Positions 10,608-21,620 of a stretch of 64,000 nt of DNA are shown here, piece after piece (position 1 is the first letter of the stretch; the number at the start of each line of letters is the position of its first letter). The position numbers and the translations under genes were made by a program. Below the pieces are notes generated by a model. The model was given only the letters and a program-made list of their open reading frames with translations, did no database searches and was not told the origin of the DNA. Source of the stretch: Xestospongia muta (taxonomy: Eukaryota; Porifera; Demospongiae; Haplosclerida; Petrosiidae); NCBI GenBank assembly GCA_963693285.1, contig OY848917.1, positions 11,718,192 to 11,782,191 on the forward strand, read 5' to 3'.

Positions 10608-11018
10608 ATGTTGGGTGCAGTTCAAGATGCAAGTAAACTGACTAGCTCTCAGTTACTCAAGCTGTTACAAAAGAACGATGATAATTACAGACCAACGTCT
10701 ATAGCATTTATAGCTAGAAGTGTAGCCACAATGCCACACTCGATGGATGTTGAGAGAATCATTTCAAGTTATAATCTGATTAAAACAATCGATCGTTCAT
10801 CATTATCCAGTGATACTTTGAAGGACTATTTAGTCGTACGTCACAACATGCCTTGTGTTATTCAATTTGATGTGCGACCAGCAGTAGAAAAATGGAACAA
10901 GTGTATCCAGAGAAAACCACGGCAAAGTGGAAAGATAGCAAAATTCATGTGTCAAGAATATGTCGCAGTTTTTTTGGAACATCACACAAGAAGAAAAGTA
11001 CTGAGGCACCTAAAGTAA
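10608..11018 (+). pseudogene. hAT-type transposase C-terminal (dimerisation) fragment
   Basis: The 136-codon open frame has the pattern of the hAT dimerisation region: ARSVATMPHSMDVERIIS, then YNLIKTIDRSSLSSDTLK and DYLVVRHNMP. In this family a hydrophobic run and S-x-VER-FS are followed by R--L and a short helix. The zinc-finger and catalytic parts are absent upstream, and the frame is open before the methionine, so the start is arbitrary. It is most simply a truncated DNA transposon piece. A captured exon cannot be excluded because the frame is intact. Confidence 0.6.
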
Positions 11019-11124
11019 CATTTTAAATGCTTTATTGTCTTTGTTTATGATTTTGATTTTTTTACAATTTTCTCAAAAATATATGTATGATGTGGGAGTG
11101 GGCAGTGATAAATTTTTCAAAATT

Positions 11125-12190
11125 TAAGCACTGTAGCTGGATCACCAGTCCAATAGATTTCTATCCATAGCATTGTTTCAACTAAAAGTAATGATCCACG
11201 AGGTTCAGATGACTACATTTTAACAGCAAATCTGAGTTGACAAGGAAATTGCGCATTGAGACACTCAATTGTGAAAAATGGAGGCTGTTTACGATTTAAC
11301 AACACCACAACTGTGGCTGGAAATAAACCCTAGGAAAAAAAATAATGACAATGAATATTCAAGATTGTTCTTACCTTAGGTACAATTCCTTGTTCAAAAG
11401 ATAAAACTAATGGCTCACATATTTTGGCAAACTTTTTCTTTTCATTAGTGGTTAGATGTTTAGGAGATAAAGCAGTTGGAATGAAGTAATATATGGACTC
11501 CTCACAATCTACTTCAGCAACAATACAAAGATCACATAGTAAGCACGAAAAGCACAAAAATACCAGGTGCGAATTGAATAGACACGAGATCTAGAAGATC
11601 TATTGTGAATAAGTCTTTTTCTTGAAGTCACCAGTGAGTATTTGGTGGCATAACCTTTCCTTTCTGTAGTAGCTTTTGAGAAAAGTCAACGAATAATATA
11701 CGAATTATATTGGAGAGGGCATCCAAGAAATATTGTAAATTTGTAAAAACAAGGTGAGAGCAAGTATTGAAGATTAAAAAAACTGAGAGAGACTTAAAAA
11801 ATGAGATAACTCCTTGTATTTGTGCCTCAGTCATTCCCAGTGTGTCGCCAATATTTTGCCATTGATGTTGAGATACAATACCAATGTCATTTTTCTCTCC
11901 TTCCTCTTTAATATTAGACTCCAAAACATACCAACAAATAGGGACTTTCTTCTTAATAACTGCTTTGCCAATAAAGTACGAGAGATGAGAGATTTTGCCG
12001 ATTTTTAGGCACATATTATCAACAGGAAAGATAAGCTCCTGCTCTGATTCATTGTAGAAAATCCATTGCTCTTTGTATTGTTGCAATTCTGCTATAAGTT
12101 CTGCATTCTTTTTTTAACGATGCATGAAACAGCTTTTCCAGACCTCTCATTTTGTCTTCATAGGTACCAATGATGAGGAATGCAGGCAAT
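11125..12190 (-). pseudogene. Broken copy of the Roc-COR region of the ankyrin-Roc-COR gene
   Basis: The minus strand matches bases about 53330-54410 of the intact plus-strand gene nearly throughout: FYNESEQELIFPVDNMCLK, IKEEGEKNDIGIVSQHQ, LGMTEAQIQGVISFFKSL and MPPNTHW all recur. Frameshifts and stops divide it (open pieces at 12086-11628 and 11557-11330). The 46-base intron of the intact gene (54175-54220) is present here as well (about 11320-11370), so it arose by DNA duplication and not from mRNA. It lies some 41 kb from, and inverted to, its parent. Confidence 0.85.
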
Positions 12191-12204
12191 AGATAGATAT
12201 TTTA

Positions 12205-13417
12205 TATAATTTATTAATAATCTTCATTAATTGGCTTGTTTACTTTTATTTTTATTTATAAGCGAAATAATGAAGGATAATGAATTTGTAATACAGCACA
12301 TAAATATTCTTAATGAAAATAAATTTGTTATAAGAACACACAAATGAAATGCACAAATAACAATTTTCTTAGGAATAGTAGCATCCATAATAAGAGGAAA
12401 TAGTCCTTTCAAAATAATCCAGAAGAATTTGTGTCAAACAATGACAGCATTTGTTCCTAGTCTATAGAGTTGATGATAGTGTTTGCACAATTAAAATCAG
12501 CTAGGTTGTGTTTCATAATGAATGTATAGGAGTAGTTCACATTAAAATCACCCAAAAATACCAACTTGAGCAAAATAGAAAGATTAAGACATGCAAGTTC
12601 ATCTGACAAATGGTCAAGATCATGAACAGACAAGGATGGCTGAAAATATGTACCAAGTTTGAAAGTGAGAATGTTTAAACTTATCAGAAAGAAAGAGAAG
12701 TTTAATGTCAGAGGAAATGTTTATCATAGAGGCAATTAAATGAGATTTAACATTACAATGATACAACCTCCAATTAAAGCAGTGACAATCATGACAAACA
12801 AGTACATACTTTTGAATTGAACATCAAGATCAGGAATCTCAGAAGAAAACCAAGATTCCACTATACATGTTACATCAGGATAATAGACAGAAGAGAGAGC
12901 AAAGAGTTTGTTTATTTCAGGAAAAATACTTCTAGCATTGAATAGAACATCTATAGTGACTGTGTTTGGTGTTGAATAGTTGGGACTGAGTGTGAAGAAG
13001 GAATTGAAGGAGGTTGACTAGAGTGTACAATATTTCCTGGTAGGGAAGAATATGAGAGGGAAGAGATGGAGAGATTGAAAAATGGAGGTGGGTCGAAAAT
13101 TCAAGAAGAGAGGGTTGTGTGGGAAGTAACAGAGGCTTTATTGGGAGAAGAGGTAATAGTGACATTTTCTTTGAAAGGGAAATAAGTGTTATGCATAAAC
13201 TCTTGAAATCAATATAAGAAACGTTGATTGTGAGAGAACCTAGAATAGATGAGAGCATGTGGTTCCCAGCAAAACCCTCAGATTATGTCTGACAGGACAG
13301 GTATCAATCTTAGTAGTAGGAGATATCAAGTCACTGACTTGAAAATCAATGGAAGCCATCTTTAGTTATAATTACAATTAAATTGATGACAGAGTATTTT
13401 AATAATCAAAATCAAGC
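12205..13417 (-). mobile_element. Non-LTR retrotransposon fragment with endonuclease motifs, copy 1
   Basis: On the minus strand an apurinic-endonuclease-like domain is readable across broken frames: LFNARSIFPEINKLFALSSV, then CIVESWFSSEIPDLD and, near 12565-12544, LVFLGDFNVNYS. N-A-R-S-I, E-S-W and G-D-F-N are standard landmarks of LINE endonucleases. A short upstream frame (about 13365-13245) starts MASIDFQVSDLI. No RT domain is visible. The same sequence in opposite orientation lies at 28320-29740. Confidence 0.7.
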
Positions 13418-13524
13418 ACATACATAAACAATTATGTGCACATATACTCAAGAAAATATACTAAAAAGAAACAAGTGTAAAATGTAAGTTTATAAATGCA
13501 TCTGGTTAAACAACATCATCATTA

Positions 13525-16444
13525 TCAGTTATATATTGGTCTGGTAGCATCAAGTTCACTTGCTATAGGATGTAGTGGTATGGATAACCTCTCTGAAACA
13601 GCAACAGTAGATCGAGTACCTCTTGTTGACCGGCGATCTATGTTGGAAGTTCCAGTTAATTCTGGATTGCTAATACTTCCATAAGTAGCACGTACAGTGA
13701 TATCTTGAGGTTGAGATATATGTAAATCATAGGGAGCACATTGCATGTGTTGTTCATTATAGTTGTCTGGGTGTTCTATACGATCAGCAATCCATTCATC
13801 ATTATCAACAAGTACATTTGTAGTTTGAACGTCTTTGGATTCTTCAGTAAACAATGAATTGTCTCGATTGTCAGCTCTACAATATTGGATATAACTCCAG
13901 ATTCTTCTGATTGTTGGGTATAAAAAGCGTCCACAAATTATTACTCCAAAAACAAAGAGAGAGAAACCAAGGACAGTTTTTTGAGTATACCTTGCTGGAA
14001 GATATAGCATGAAAATATTCATTAAAGCTAAAAATATAATAATAAAAAAATCGACAAAGTTATGAAAGTTTTTCTGGTAAGGACGAAAGATCATAATCAT
14101 ACCACCGAATGTAAGAAACAGAGCTTCTTGAGACAAAAGAAAAACAATTCCATTTTCATATGGTATAAAATACAAACATAAAACAATAATCCTTAAGAAA
14201 AGATAAAATCCAGCAAAATAGCGATAGTCAAAGGTTTCGTCAGAACCACTTTTATAGGATCCAGTGAACGCATCACACAACGATATCAACAGTTCCTTTC
14301 TTAGATGTAAACAGGTCAGTAATTTGTGGAATAACTTAAATGGATAAAGTTGTATGTAGAGCATTGGTAAGAATATAATGAACACTAACACGATGATAGC
14401 AAAGATACCAGCAAAACTATGAGGCCAACCAAAATAATCTAATGTTCCATCATAGAAGAATGCTACGCCATTGTCATTTGTATTATTCCATACATACCAT
14501 TTTGTAGGGTGTAATAGTTGAAGAGAGGTAGCAGCAAATTGAGTAAAACATAACAGGTATATTGAGGCTATAGAATGAATCAAGGAAGGCTCAATGTTAG
14601 TCATACGCCAGAATCGTGCTAGTAGACGATGAAGAGGTCTAGTGATAGTGACTACACACCTAAATCCTTTATCATACATTGTAATCCAGGCATAGATCAA
14701 GAATAGAAGGACCAGTGGATGGGTTGGTATAATATACCAGAATGATATAGCTTGTAATGGTGTCATACGCAGTGTAATACATAGTGGATGGCTGAACAGG
14801 AAGGCCAGAAAATTCCAATTGAAGATATTACAAGGTAGGATTGTGTAATAATGTTTGTAATAATTGCAATTATCATCAGGATCATTTTCACAATATGATT
14901 CAAACAGATTAAAAGTCAGACCTGGATACACTACACTTACTATTTGACAGTAGAAGACCAATCCATTCATATAACCATTGGTCAATTGTATATTGAAGAC
15001 TATTATAATAAACACCATTATTGTCACTGGTAAGAGTTGTATCAGGAAAAACAGCACCCAACCTAGTAATGGATGTTGGTCACAATGAATACATCTATTG
15101 AGCTGGTTAATAGGAACTCCATAATCAGGAGCACATGCTCCACACAATCTTCCTGTTCTACCTTCTGCACAAAATGTTGTTGATGAAAAATTGAAGAATT
15201 GAAGTTTTGAACACTATCACTACAATTACTTAGAAAAGGAGGACAGCCACCACAATTATAAAAAAGTGGTGCGTTTCCATACAAAAATTCCCTTGAGTGA
15301 GTGTCAAAAGATAACCAGTGATCAGATAAGCAATGATTAGGTTTTATATAGAGGCTATCGTCATTGCAGCTGCTACATTGATAATCATATTTTAATGAGG
15401 AACAACAAAACCAATCTTGAAATACAAATATGCATTCTTTACTATCACTCATTACAAAAGGCCATGTACAAGGCTGTAGTGTTACTGACATGTTAGATTC
15501 TAATAATTGTATTAGTGGTCCTTGTGTTTGGATTGAAAGAATAATTTCATAAGAAGTAATTGCCTCCACTGACGTAAAATTGTAATAAATTATTATAGGA
15601 AATCCAAAATTTTGATGATGATCACATTCAATTTTAGATAGATTTGAGCATTTTTGGTAATACAGATTATTCATTGACGCCGGACCAGAAAGGATACAAG
15701 CTATTAAGTCGTTTTTCCAGTCATAGTTTCTGTTATCACAGTCATAGACTGATGCAGTTATGTAAAATGGTATTCCAGGGAGAGTTGTATTCTTGCCATT
15801 GGCTGTTTCTAATATCAAATATGGGCAAACCAATGTTTCATTAGAAGCCATACACAACATACTGTGATAGTGGTTACAAGTATATTCATTGAGCCTAGTA
15901 CTACTGGACACTATCACTATATCAATTAACTGGACATTGTAACACATTGATATATACATTGTTGACAATTGGAAGTCAAACTCCCTATTAGGATTGATTT
16001 GAATGTCACCACAACTATGGAATACCAGAGACTTAAGGGTAATGTTTGTAGATAATAGAAATAACAGTCCACTATATGAACTACACTTTATAGTTACTGT
16101 GTTAGCACCATCTTCAGTAGTAAGACCTACAATAGCAACATTATATAGGTACCAGGATACAGGTAGATGACAGTGGAGTTGTATTGTAATCCTTGTAGAG
16201 CTAGATTGAGAGTAGCACAAGGTGTCTGGTCTCCTCCATTCCAACAAGAGGTAGTGTTCACACCAAATGATGAACAGACATAGATCTCATAATGCCAGTT
16301 AGCAGCAAATGTAATTGAAGCAAAAAATGAGACAATGATACCCCTCAGCAACATGTCCAATTTCCTCAAAAGATACAAAAGACGAATACCAGGCAGAGTA
16401 CAAAGTACAAACTTTGCTATTTTAGCAGTTATTATAATAAGCAT
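13525..16444 (-). pseudogene. Multi-pass membrane protein with Cys-rich ectodomain, two frameshifts
   Basis: Three overlapping frames form one protein. The likely start is the methionine at 16354 (MLLRGIIVSFFASITF, a signal peptide). Next comes SCWNGGDQTPCATLNLALQG, then after a frame break near 16143 NVAIVGLTTEDGANTV and an N-glycosylated ectodomain. A second break near 15195 leads into the Cys motif GRTGRLCGACAPDYGV. This is followed by roughly eight or nine hydrophobic spans (for example LLGWVLFFLIQLLPVTIMVF) and a cytoplasmic tail of about 120 residues ending at 13525. The layout (signal, ectodomain, LCG-C motif, many membrane spans) parallels the gene at 21621-25475, but sequences differ enough to be a separate subfamily. 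The breaks are single-base changes, so assembly error is possible; if real, this is a recent pseudogene. Confidence 0.75.
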
Positions 16445-17229
16445 TTTACTACGTAAGATTTTCTATATATGGTTATAATTGGCATTGTATGTAGTAAGGA
16501 ATTTTAAAGACACTACTATACATGTACCACACGTGCATAATATTACTAATGTAAACATGCATGATCATTCATGTTTACTGGTCAGTCCATTTGTAGTAAA
16601 ATGCGTACACATGTCTACAATGGACAGACAGAGTACAGAGTACAAACTGTGTTATTGTATGAGTTCCTAGTAAGCATAACAAACATTTTCATTGTAGCAC
16701 ACAGGCAACTCAAACTATCTCATTATATAATAATGAAACATATAATGTCTTCAGTCAGGCCACACAAAGTATCCTACAACATACACAATACAGTGTAGTG
16801 AACACTTTTAATAAATGGGTGATGGAATGCTTGCTATATAGTAATTCTTAAGTATATACAATTTTATTGTTGTTATTGAGAATAGGACAATCTAAAGTCC
16901 ACACAAACATGTTGTAGGCAGGTTTGGTTACATTCAATCTGAATATGTTTACACATATTATTTACTGTTATCAATATCTCGTTATGTTTCCATTATTAAA
17001 TTTAACTATAATTATATACACATACAATGATATTATGTTAACATCAAGAAGATTCTCCTCATAATAGTTGAAAAGCTAATGAATAAATGTAGTGGTAATG
17101 TATTACTAGACCCAAAAATTGACCAAGTATCACTTTTTGACAGTGGACCAGTCTAAAAGTTGTTAATTTCAGCTGAGTTTACATTAGCATGTGTAGTATT
17201 TTCTTTAGGGTAGGAGGCAGTTAAATCAT
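16445..17229. other. 5' flank of the membrane-protein gene, no gene seen
   Basis: AT-rich. Short frames near 16479-16798 have no motif. It probably holds the promoter of the minus-strand gene ending its upstream side at 16444; no clear core element stands out. Confidence 0.4.
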
Positions 17230-18175
17230 ACAATACATATTGTACATGATGTTCAACATGGTTGTCTGGATGTTTCATATGATCAGCATTCCAGTTATCA
17301 TCATCAACTAGTATGAATTCTACATTATCATGTTCTTCATTATTAGGTGTATTATATTTTCTGTTAGTTCTACAACTGTGGCATCATATCCAATTTTTAT
17401 TAAATGTCCAGTACAGAAAGTATTCAAAAGCTATTACTCAAAAATAATTTCTGGAAAAGGTAAATTTATTAGTTGAGCAAGAACACCATCTTCTGAAGTG
17501 ACAGTAATAATATTTAATGATGCTAATACAAGCATTAATAAAAATCAAAGAAACTATGAATATTTTGTTTATATGGATGGAATAGCATGATTGTACCACT
17601 GAATGCAACAAACAATACCATTTGAAGAAAACAAATACAATAGAATGTGCTATCATTTTCATCTTGAGAAATACAAACATGACTTTCATTTCTAAGTGTA
17701 AACTATAAACATAAAATAAAAAAAGATAAAATACAGCAAAATAGTGATAATCATGTATGTTCTTAGAGCCATCTTTATAGGGTCTAGTGAGCAGATTGCC
17801 TAATGATATCAGTGTGTCCTACTTAGATGTAAACAGGTCAGTAATTTGTGGAATATTTGAAATGGATAAAGTTGTATGTACATCATTGGTAAGAATATAA
17901 TGAACACTAGCACAATGATAGCAAAGATACCAGCAAAACTATAAGGCCAACCAAAGTACCAACCAAAGAATGCTATGCTATTGTCATTTGTATTATTTCA
18001 TACATACCATTTTATAGGATGTAATAGTTGAAGAGAGGTAATAGCAAAATGAATGAAACATAGCAGATATATTGAGGCTATAGAATGAATCAAGGAAGTC
18101 TCAATGTTAGTCATACCTCAGAAAAGTCCTAGCAGACCATGAAGAGATCTAGTGATAGTGGCTTTGACACAAAGA
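17230..18175 (-). pseudogene. Decayed C-terminal copy of the 13525-16444 membrane protein
   Basis: The minus strand matches bases about 13740-14650 in order, with many indels. Clear blocks are 17820-17960 (matching about 14305-14435, with GTAAACAGGTCAGTAATTTG in both) and 18000-18160. Only the last membrane spans and tail region are represented. Stops lie in all frames. Confidence 0.75.
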
Positions 18176-18555
18176 TTAGATTGAACTCTAGTAACTAGTG
18201 TAGTTTTGACAAATTGTAATAAATCAATGTTTATAGAACATTATTTAATTTTCACATGTAATAAACATGATATTGAGATGCACTGGACAACTAAACTCCT
18301 TTCTTCTACTATTGATATATAAAAACATAAATATATATATTATAAAATGACGAACTGACAGAAAAAAATGACAACCTATGATTACCTACAATAAGGAGGG
18401 AGACAACACACCATTTTTCATAATTGATATAAAAAACTTGACTTTAAAAATGAAAAAAACCCCAATAATTATTACTATATATTTGGTGTAGTATATATTA
18501 AAATGCATATTAAGTGTTTTGCTATGTGTATATTTAGATAAACCATTATAATAAC
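18176..18555. other. AT-rich spacer
   Basis: Low-complexity AT-rich DNA between a membrane-protein pseudogene and a Ty3 fragment. No feature recognised. Confidence 0.5.
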
Positions 18556-19873
18556 TACTAGTATCTCTTCATCGTATCTTGTTTTATTGATGGATGATAA
18601 GGTATTGTTGTTACATGTTTGAGACCATTTCCTTTCAAAAAGGTTTTAAATTCTTCACTTACAAAGGTTGGACCATTATCAATTACGATTTTCCGTGGTA
18701 ATCCATGAGTAGAGAAAACAATTAAGTTTTTCGATTGTCTTTATTGCTGTAATTGACTGTATCACATGAACATCAATCCACTTAGAGTGAGCATCAATGA
18801 GGACTAGAAACATGTGTCCCATTAATGGACCTATATAATCTAAATGTAGTCAATTCCACAGTTGAGTTGGCCATTCCTGAGGGTGTAAAGGTGCTGCTGG
18901 CGGTGTTTGGCTTGTTTCTTGACAAACATTACAATTTTTGACCATTTCTTCAATGTCACTATCCATTTTTGGCCACCACACATATGATCTGGCTAATGCT
19001 TTCATCTTGCTTGTTCCTTGATGAGTTTTATGTAATTCCTTTAAAACTGTAGCACGACAACTTTTTGGAATTACTACTCTTGATCCCCACAATAAACATC
19101 CTTGAAGAACACTGAGTTCATGTTGTCTAGTCTTATAGGGATTTAGGTCAACTGAGTCCTGTGAGATAGGCCAGCCTGATAATACACATCTGCAAACATT
19201 TTTTTTAAAATTGGGTCACAATTTGTATGTTGTCTATCTCTGTTCCACACAATAATGTAGTTGACAAATTGTTTAACAAATTTACTAAGTCTCCTGGTAG
19301 GCAGTCTGATGAAGTAGTGACTGGTATCAGTAAATGACTAAATGCATAAGCATTAGTTATCTTTGTTCCAGCCTTGTAACAAATAGTGTATCTATATGCA
19401 CTTAATATCAATGACCATCTCTGAATACATGTAGATGCCAAATGGGGAATACCTTTCCTTTCACTGAATAGAACGAATAATGGTTTGTGATCAGATTTGA
19501 TTGTAAACTCTCAGCCATAAAGATAAATGTGAAACCTTTTAGTGCCAAAAACAATGGCAAGACCCTCTTTTTCAAGTTGGGCGTACTTTTTCTCAGCTAC
19601 TGTTAGAGTTCTTGAGGTAAATGCACAGATACAATAGGAGCTGCCCGTTTTGAAAATTGTACTGGTGATATGACATTGGATGCCACCAGCCTTTCTAATT
19701 CTGCTTCAACTTTCTCTCTTAATACAAATGGTATTGCTCTGGGCTTACAGAATTTGGGACAAGCCTCATTGTTTACACTAAGTTGTACTTTGACACCTTT
19801 GAGGCAACCCAATTGCTCTGTAAAGACACTTGAGTACCTTTCCAAGACTTCCTTTAATGCATTGGACAGATCT
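18556..19873 (-). mobile_element. Second Ty3/gypsy fragment with RT core deleted
   Basis: On the minus strand the order is: start of the RT region at 19845-19603 (CKPRAIPFVLREKVEAELER, the usual lead-in), then directly the end of RNase H (TSRTLTVAEKKYAQLEKEGL) and RYTICYKAGTKITNAYAF. Next is the integrase zinc domain at 19092-18850 (LHKTHQGTSKMKALARSYVW, then CNVCQE) and a broken catalytic core with DAHSKWIDVHVI. The RT palm is missing, so about 800 bases were lost near 19625. No LTR is visible. It differs clearly from the element at 2296-6634. Its right edge joins a piece of the beta-helix gene at about 19874. Confidence 0.8.
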
Positions 19874-20189
19874 AGACTGAGGTAGATTGCATAATTGTCT
19901 AATGAAAGCCTTGTTCTATATGACCCAATCCCTGTAGAGTTATATTACTTGCACCACTAATCTCCAATGGACCTTGTAGAGTAGGAGTTCCCTCTAGGAA
20001 GTAGAAGATTGTGTCATCAGTGAAGTGAAATGCATAATCAGCAATATAGTAGGAGAGGTTGTGACAAGGTAGGTCAGTACAAGGTTCTCCATTAGGATCT
20101 GCAGAGACATAATACTCAGAAGCAGTAACATATCCAGTGTAGATATACAGTATAACTGATGTTATATAATAGATATGACACCAGCTCAT
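19874..20189 (-). pseudogene. N-terminal fragment of the beta-helix receptor, copy 2
   Basis: Starts at 20189 with MSWCHIYYITSVILYIYTGY, nearly identical to the start of the intact gene at 25475, and stays open for 96 codons to a stop at 19899. The match continues to about 19874, where a Ty3 fragment begins. The signal peptide and the opening SEYYVSADPNG are intact, but the rest of the ectodomain and the membrane part are lost. A small secreted product is conceivable, though truncation by a transposon is the simpler reading. Confidence 0.8.
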
Positions 20190-20329
20190 GATGACAGTAG
20201 ATTCAACAGTGAAAGATCAAATCAACAATAGAGAATTAAAATACAATATGTTGATATCACTTCCTGTGAATACTATAGCAACTCAAGTATTAAAGTTCAT
20301 GTTATACAGTTGCCATGGTAACTAATATT

Positions 20330-20492
20330 TCATAATCAGCAGTATAGTAGTTGTGACAAGGTAGGTCAATATGAGGACAAGGTCATCCATTAGAAACTGC
20401 AGAGACATAATACTCAGAAGCAGTCATATATCCACTGTAGATATACAGTATAACTGATGTTATATAATGGATAATATGACACTAGCTCATGA
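20330..20492 (-). pseudogene. N-terminal fragment of the beta-helix receptor, copy 3
   Basis: Only about 55 codons match the start of the intact gene, including TACTCAGAAGCAGT and the flank after the start (GACAGCAGATTCAACA). It lies directly upstream of copy 2 on the minus strand. Small indels break the frame at once. Confidence 0.7.
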
Positions 20493-20564
20493 TGACAGCA
20501 GATTCAACAATGAAGGATCAATTGAACAATAGAGAATTAATGTCAAACTGATGAACAAACAAGA

Positions 20565-20835
20565 TAATTTAAGTTGTATTTCTGCAGCCTTTTATAAATT
20601 GAAAATACTATATGTTGACATCAATTCCTCTGAATACCATAGCAACTCATATAGTTTGCCATAAAACGGATGTAAGTGAACTATATTTATGTGACTTAGA
20701 TAATGTTATTATAGAATCTATCAGAAATTGATGTTCTTATCATTACGTTATAATTAATGGTCAATCCACTGTGATGACAGCCCAATGTTAGTAGACTATT
20801 CATTGTTTAGTTGATATGTTTTGAAGGTTTTCTTC
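20565..20835. repeat. Copy of the 5' flank of the beta-helix receptor gene
   Basis: Matches 9766-9960 and 25772-26030. Shared landmarks are TGTATTTCTGCAGCCTTTTA and ATACTATATGTTGACATCA. It sits upstream of N-terminal copy 3, so it is in its original relation to a start codon. Confidence 0.7.
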
Positions 20836-21565
20836 TAACATGTAACTTTGCTGGTTTCATAAGAACTCTAGTAACCATAAATTAAGTGCTGTAATTATGA
20901 CATCATTTGTGTGGTCTATTAGCTATATAGTGAATGGTGTTCGTCCTTGTAAGTCCACAATAAATGCTGTTAGTCAGTCACTATGTATTAATCACATACT
21001 GTTATATTTTAAGAGGTACATTAGTAGCACTACCAGTAGTAGAGATTTAATTCAACAGTGTCATCAGAAGTTATGGGAGGGGCTAACTAGCTACACAACA
21101 CTGAAATAACCTGATATGGTCATTAGATATTAGATACACTAGTAACAGCTCATATACATGTTCTATTGTATACATATTATGTAGAATTGTAAGACAAGGA
21201 CACTCACTTAGTATGTAAAGAATGAGGAACTGGTTTATGAGATCCAAGAATTGTTCATGTTATACAGTTGCCATAGTAACTAATATGTCATCATTTTCTT
21301 TAAGAATAGATATTTGAAATGAATTGGTAATTACTGGACAAGTCATCTTTATTTTAATATATAATGGGTTCTGCTCAGAAAGGTTTTAAAACTAAAAATG
21401 TATCTTTATAATTAATACTAAATAACAATAACAATAACAACAACAATATTAACAGAAAGTTTAGTAATACACAATAACACACTGCTATGATATTATTATT
21501 TACGTTATATACTGTTATTACTGTTAACTACATATCAAAAATAAAGTTATACAAATCAAAGATAA
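20836..21565. repeat. Segmental duplication A, copy 1 (about 720 bases)
   Basis: Aligns along its length with 26376-27110 in the same orientation, with small indels. Landmarks in both are GTCAGTCACT, AAGTTATGGGAGGGGCTAAC and CAGAAAGGTTTTAAAA. It includes a CAATAA/CAACAA-rich stretch near 21420-21450. The two copies flank the intact receptor gene. A 70-codon frame at 20897-21109 is not kept in the other copy, so I do not call a gene. Confidence 0.85.
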
Positions 21566-21620
21566 TATGTTTTATGAGGTAGAATTCAAAAAATTGCATT
21601 ATATATCAAGAAATCAAGCA

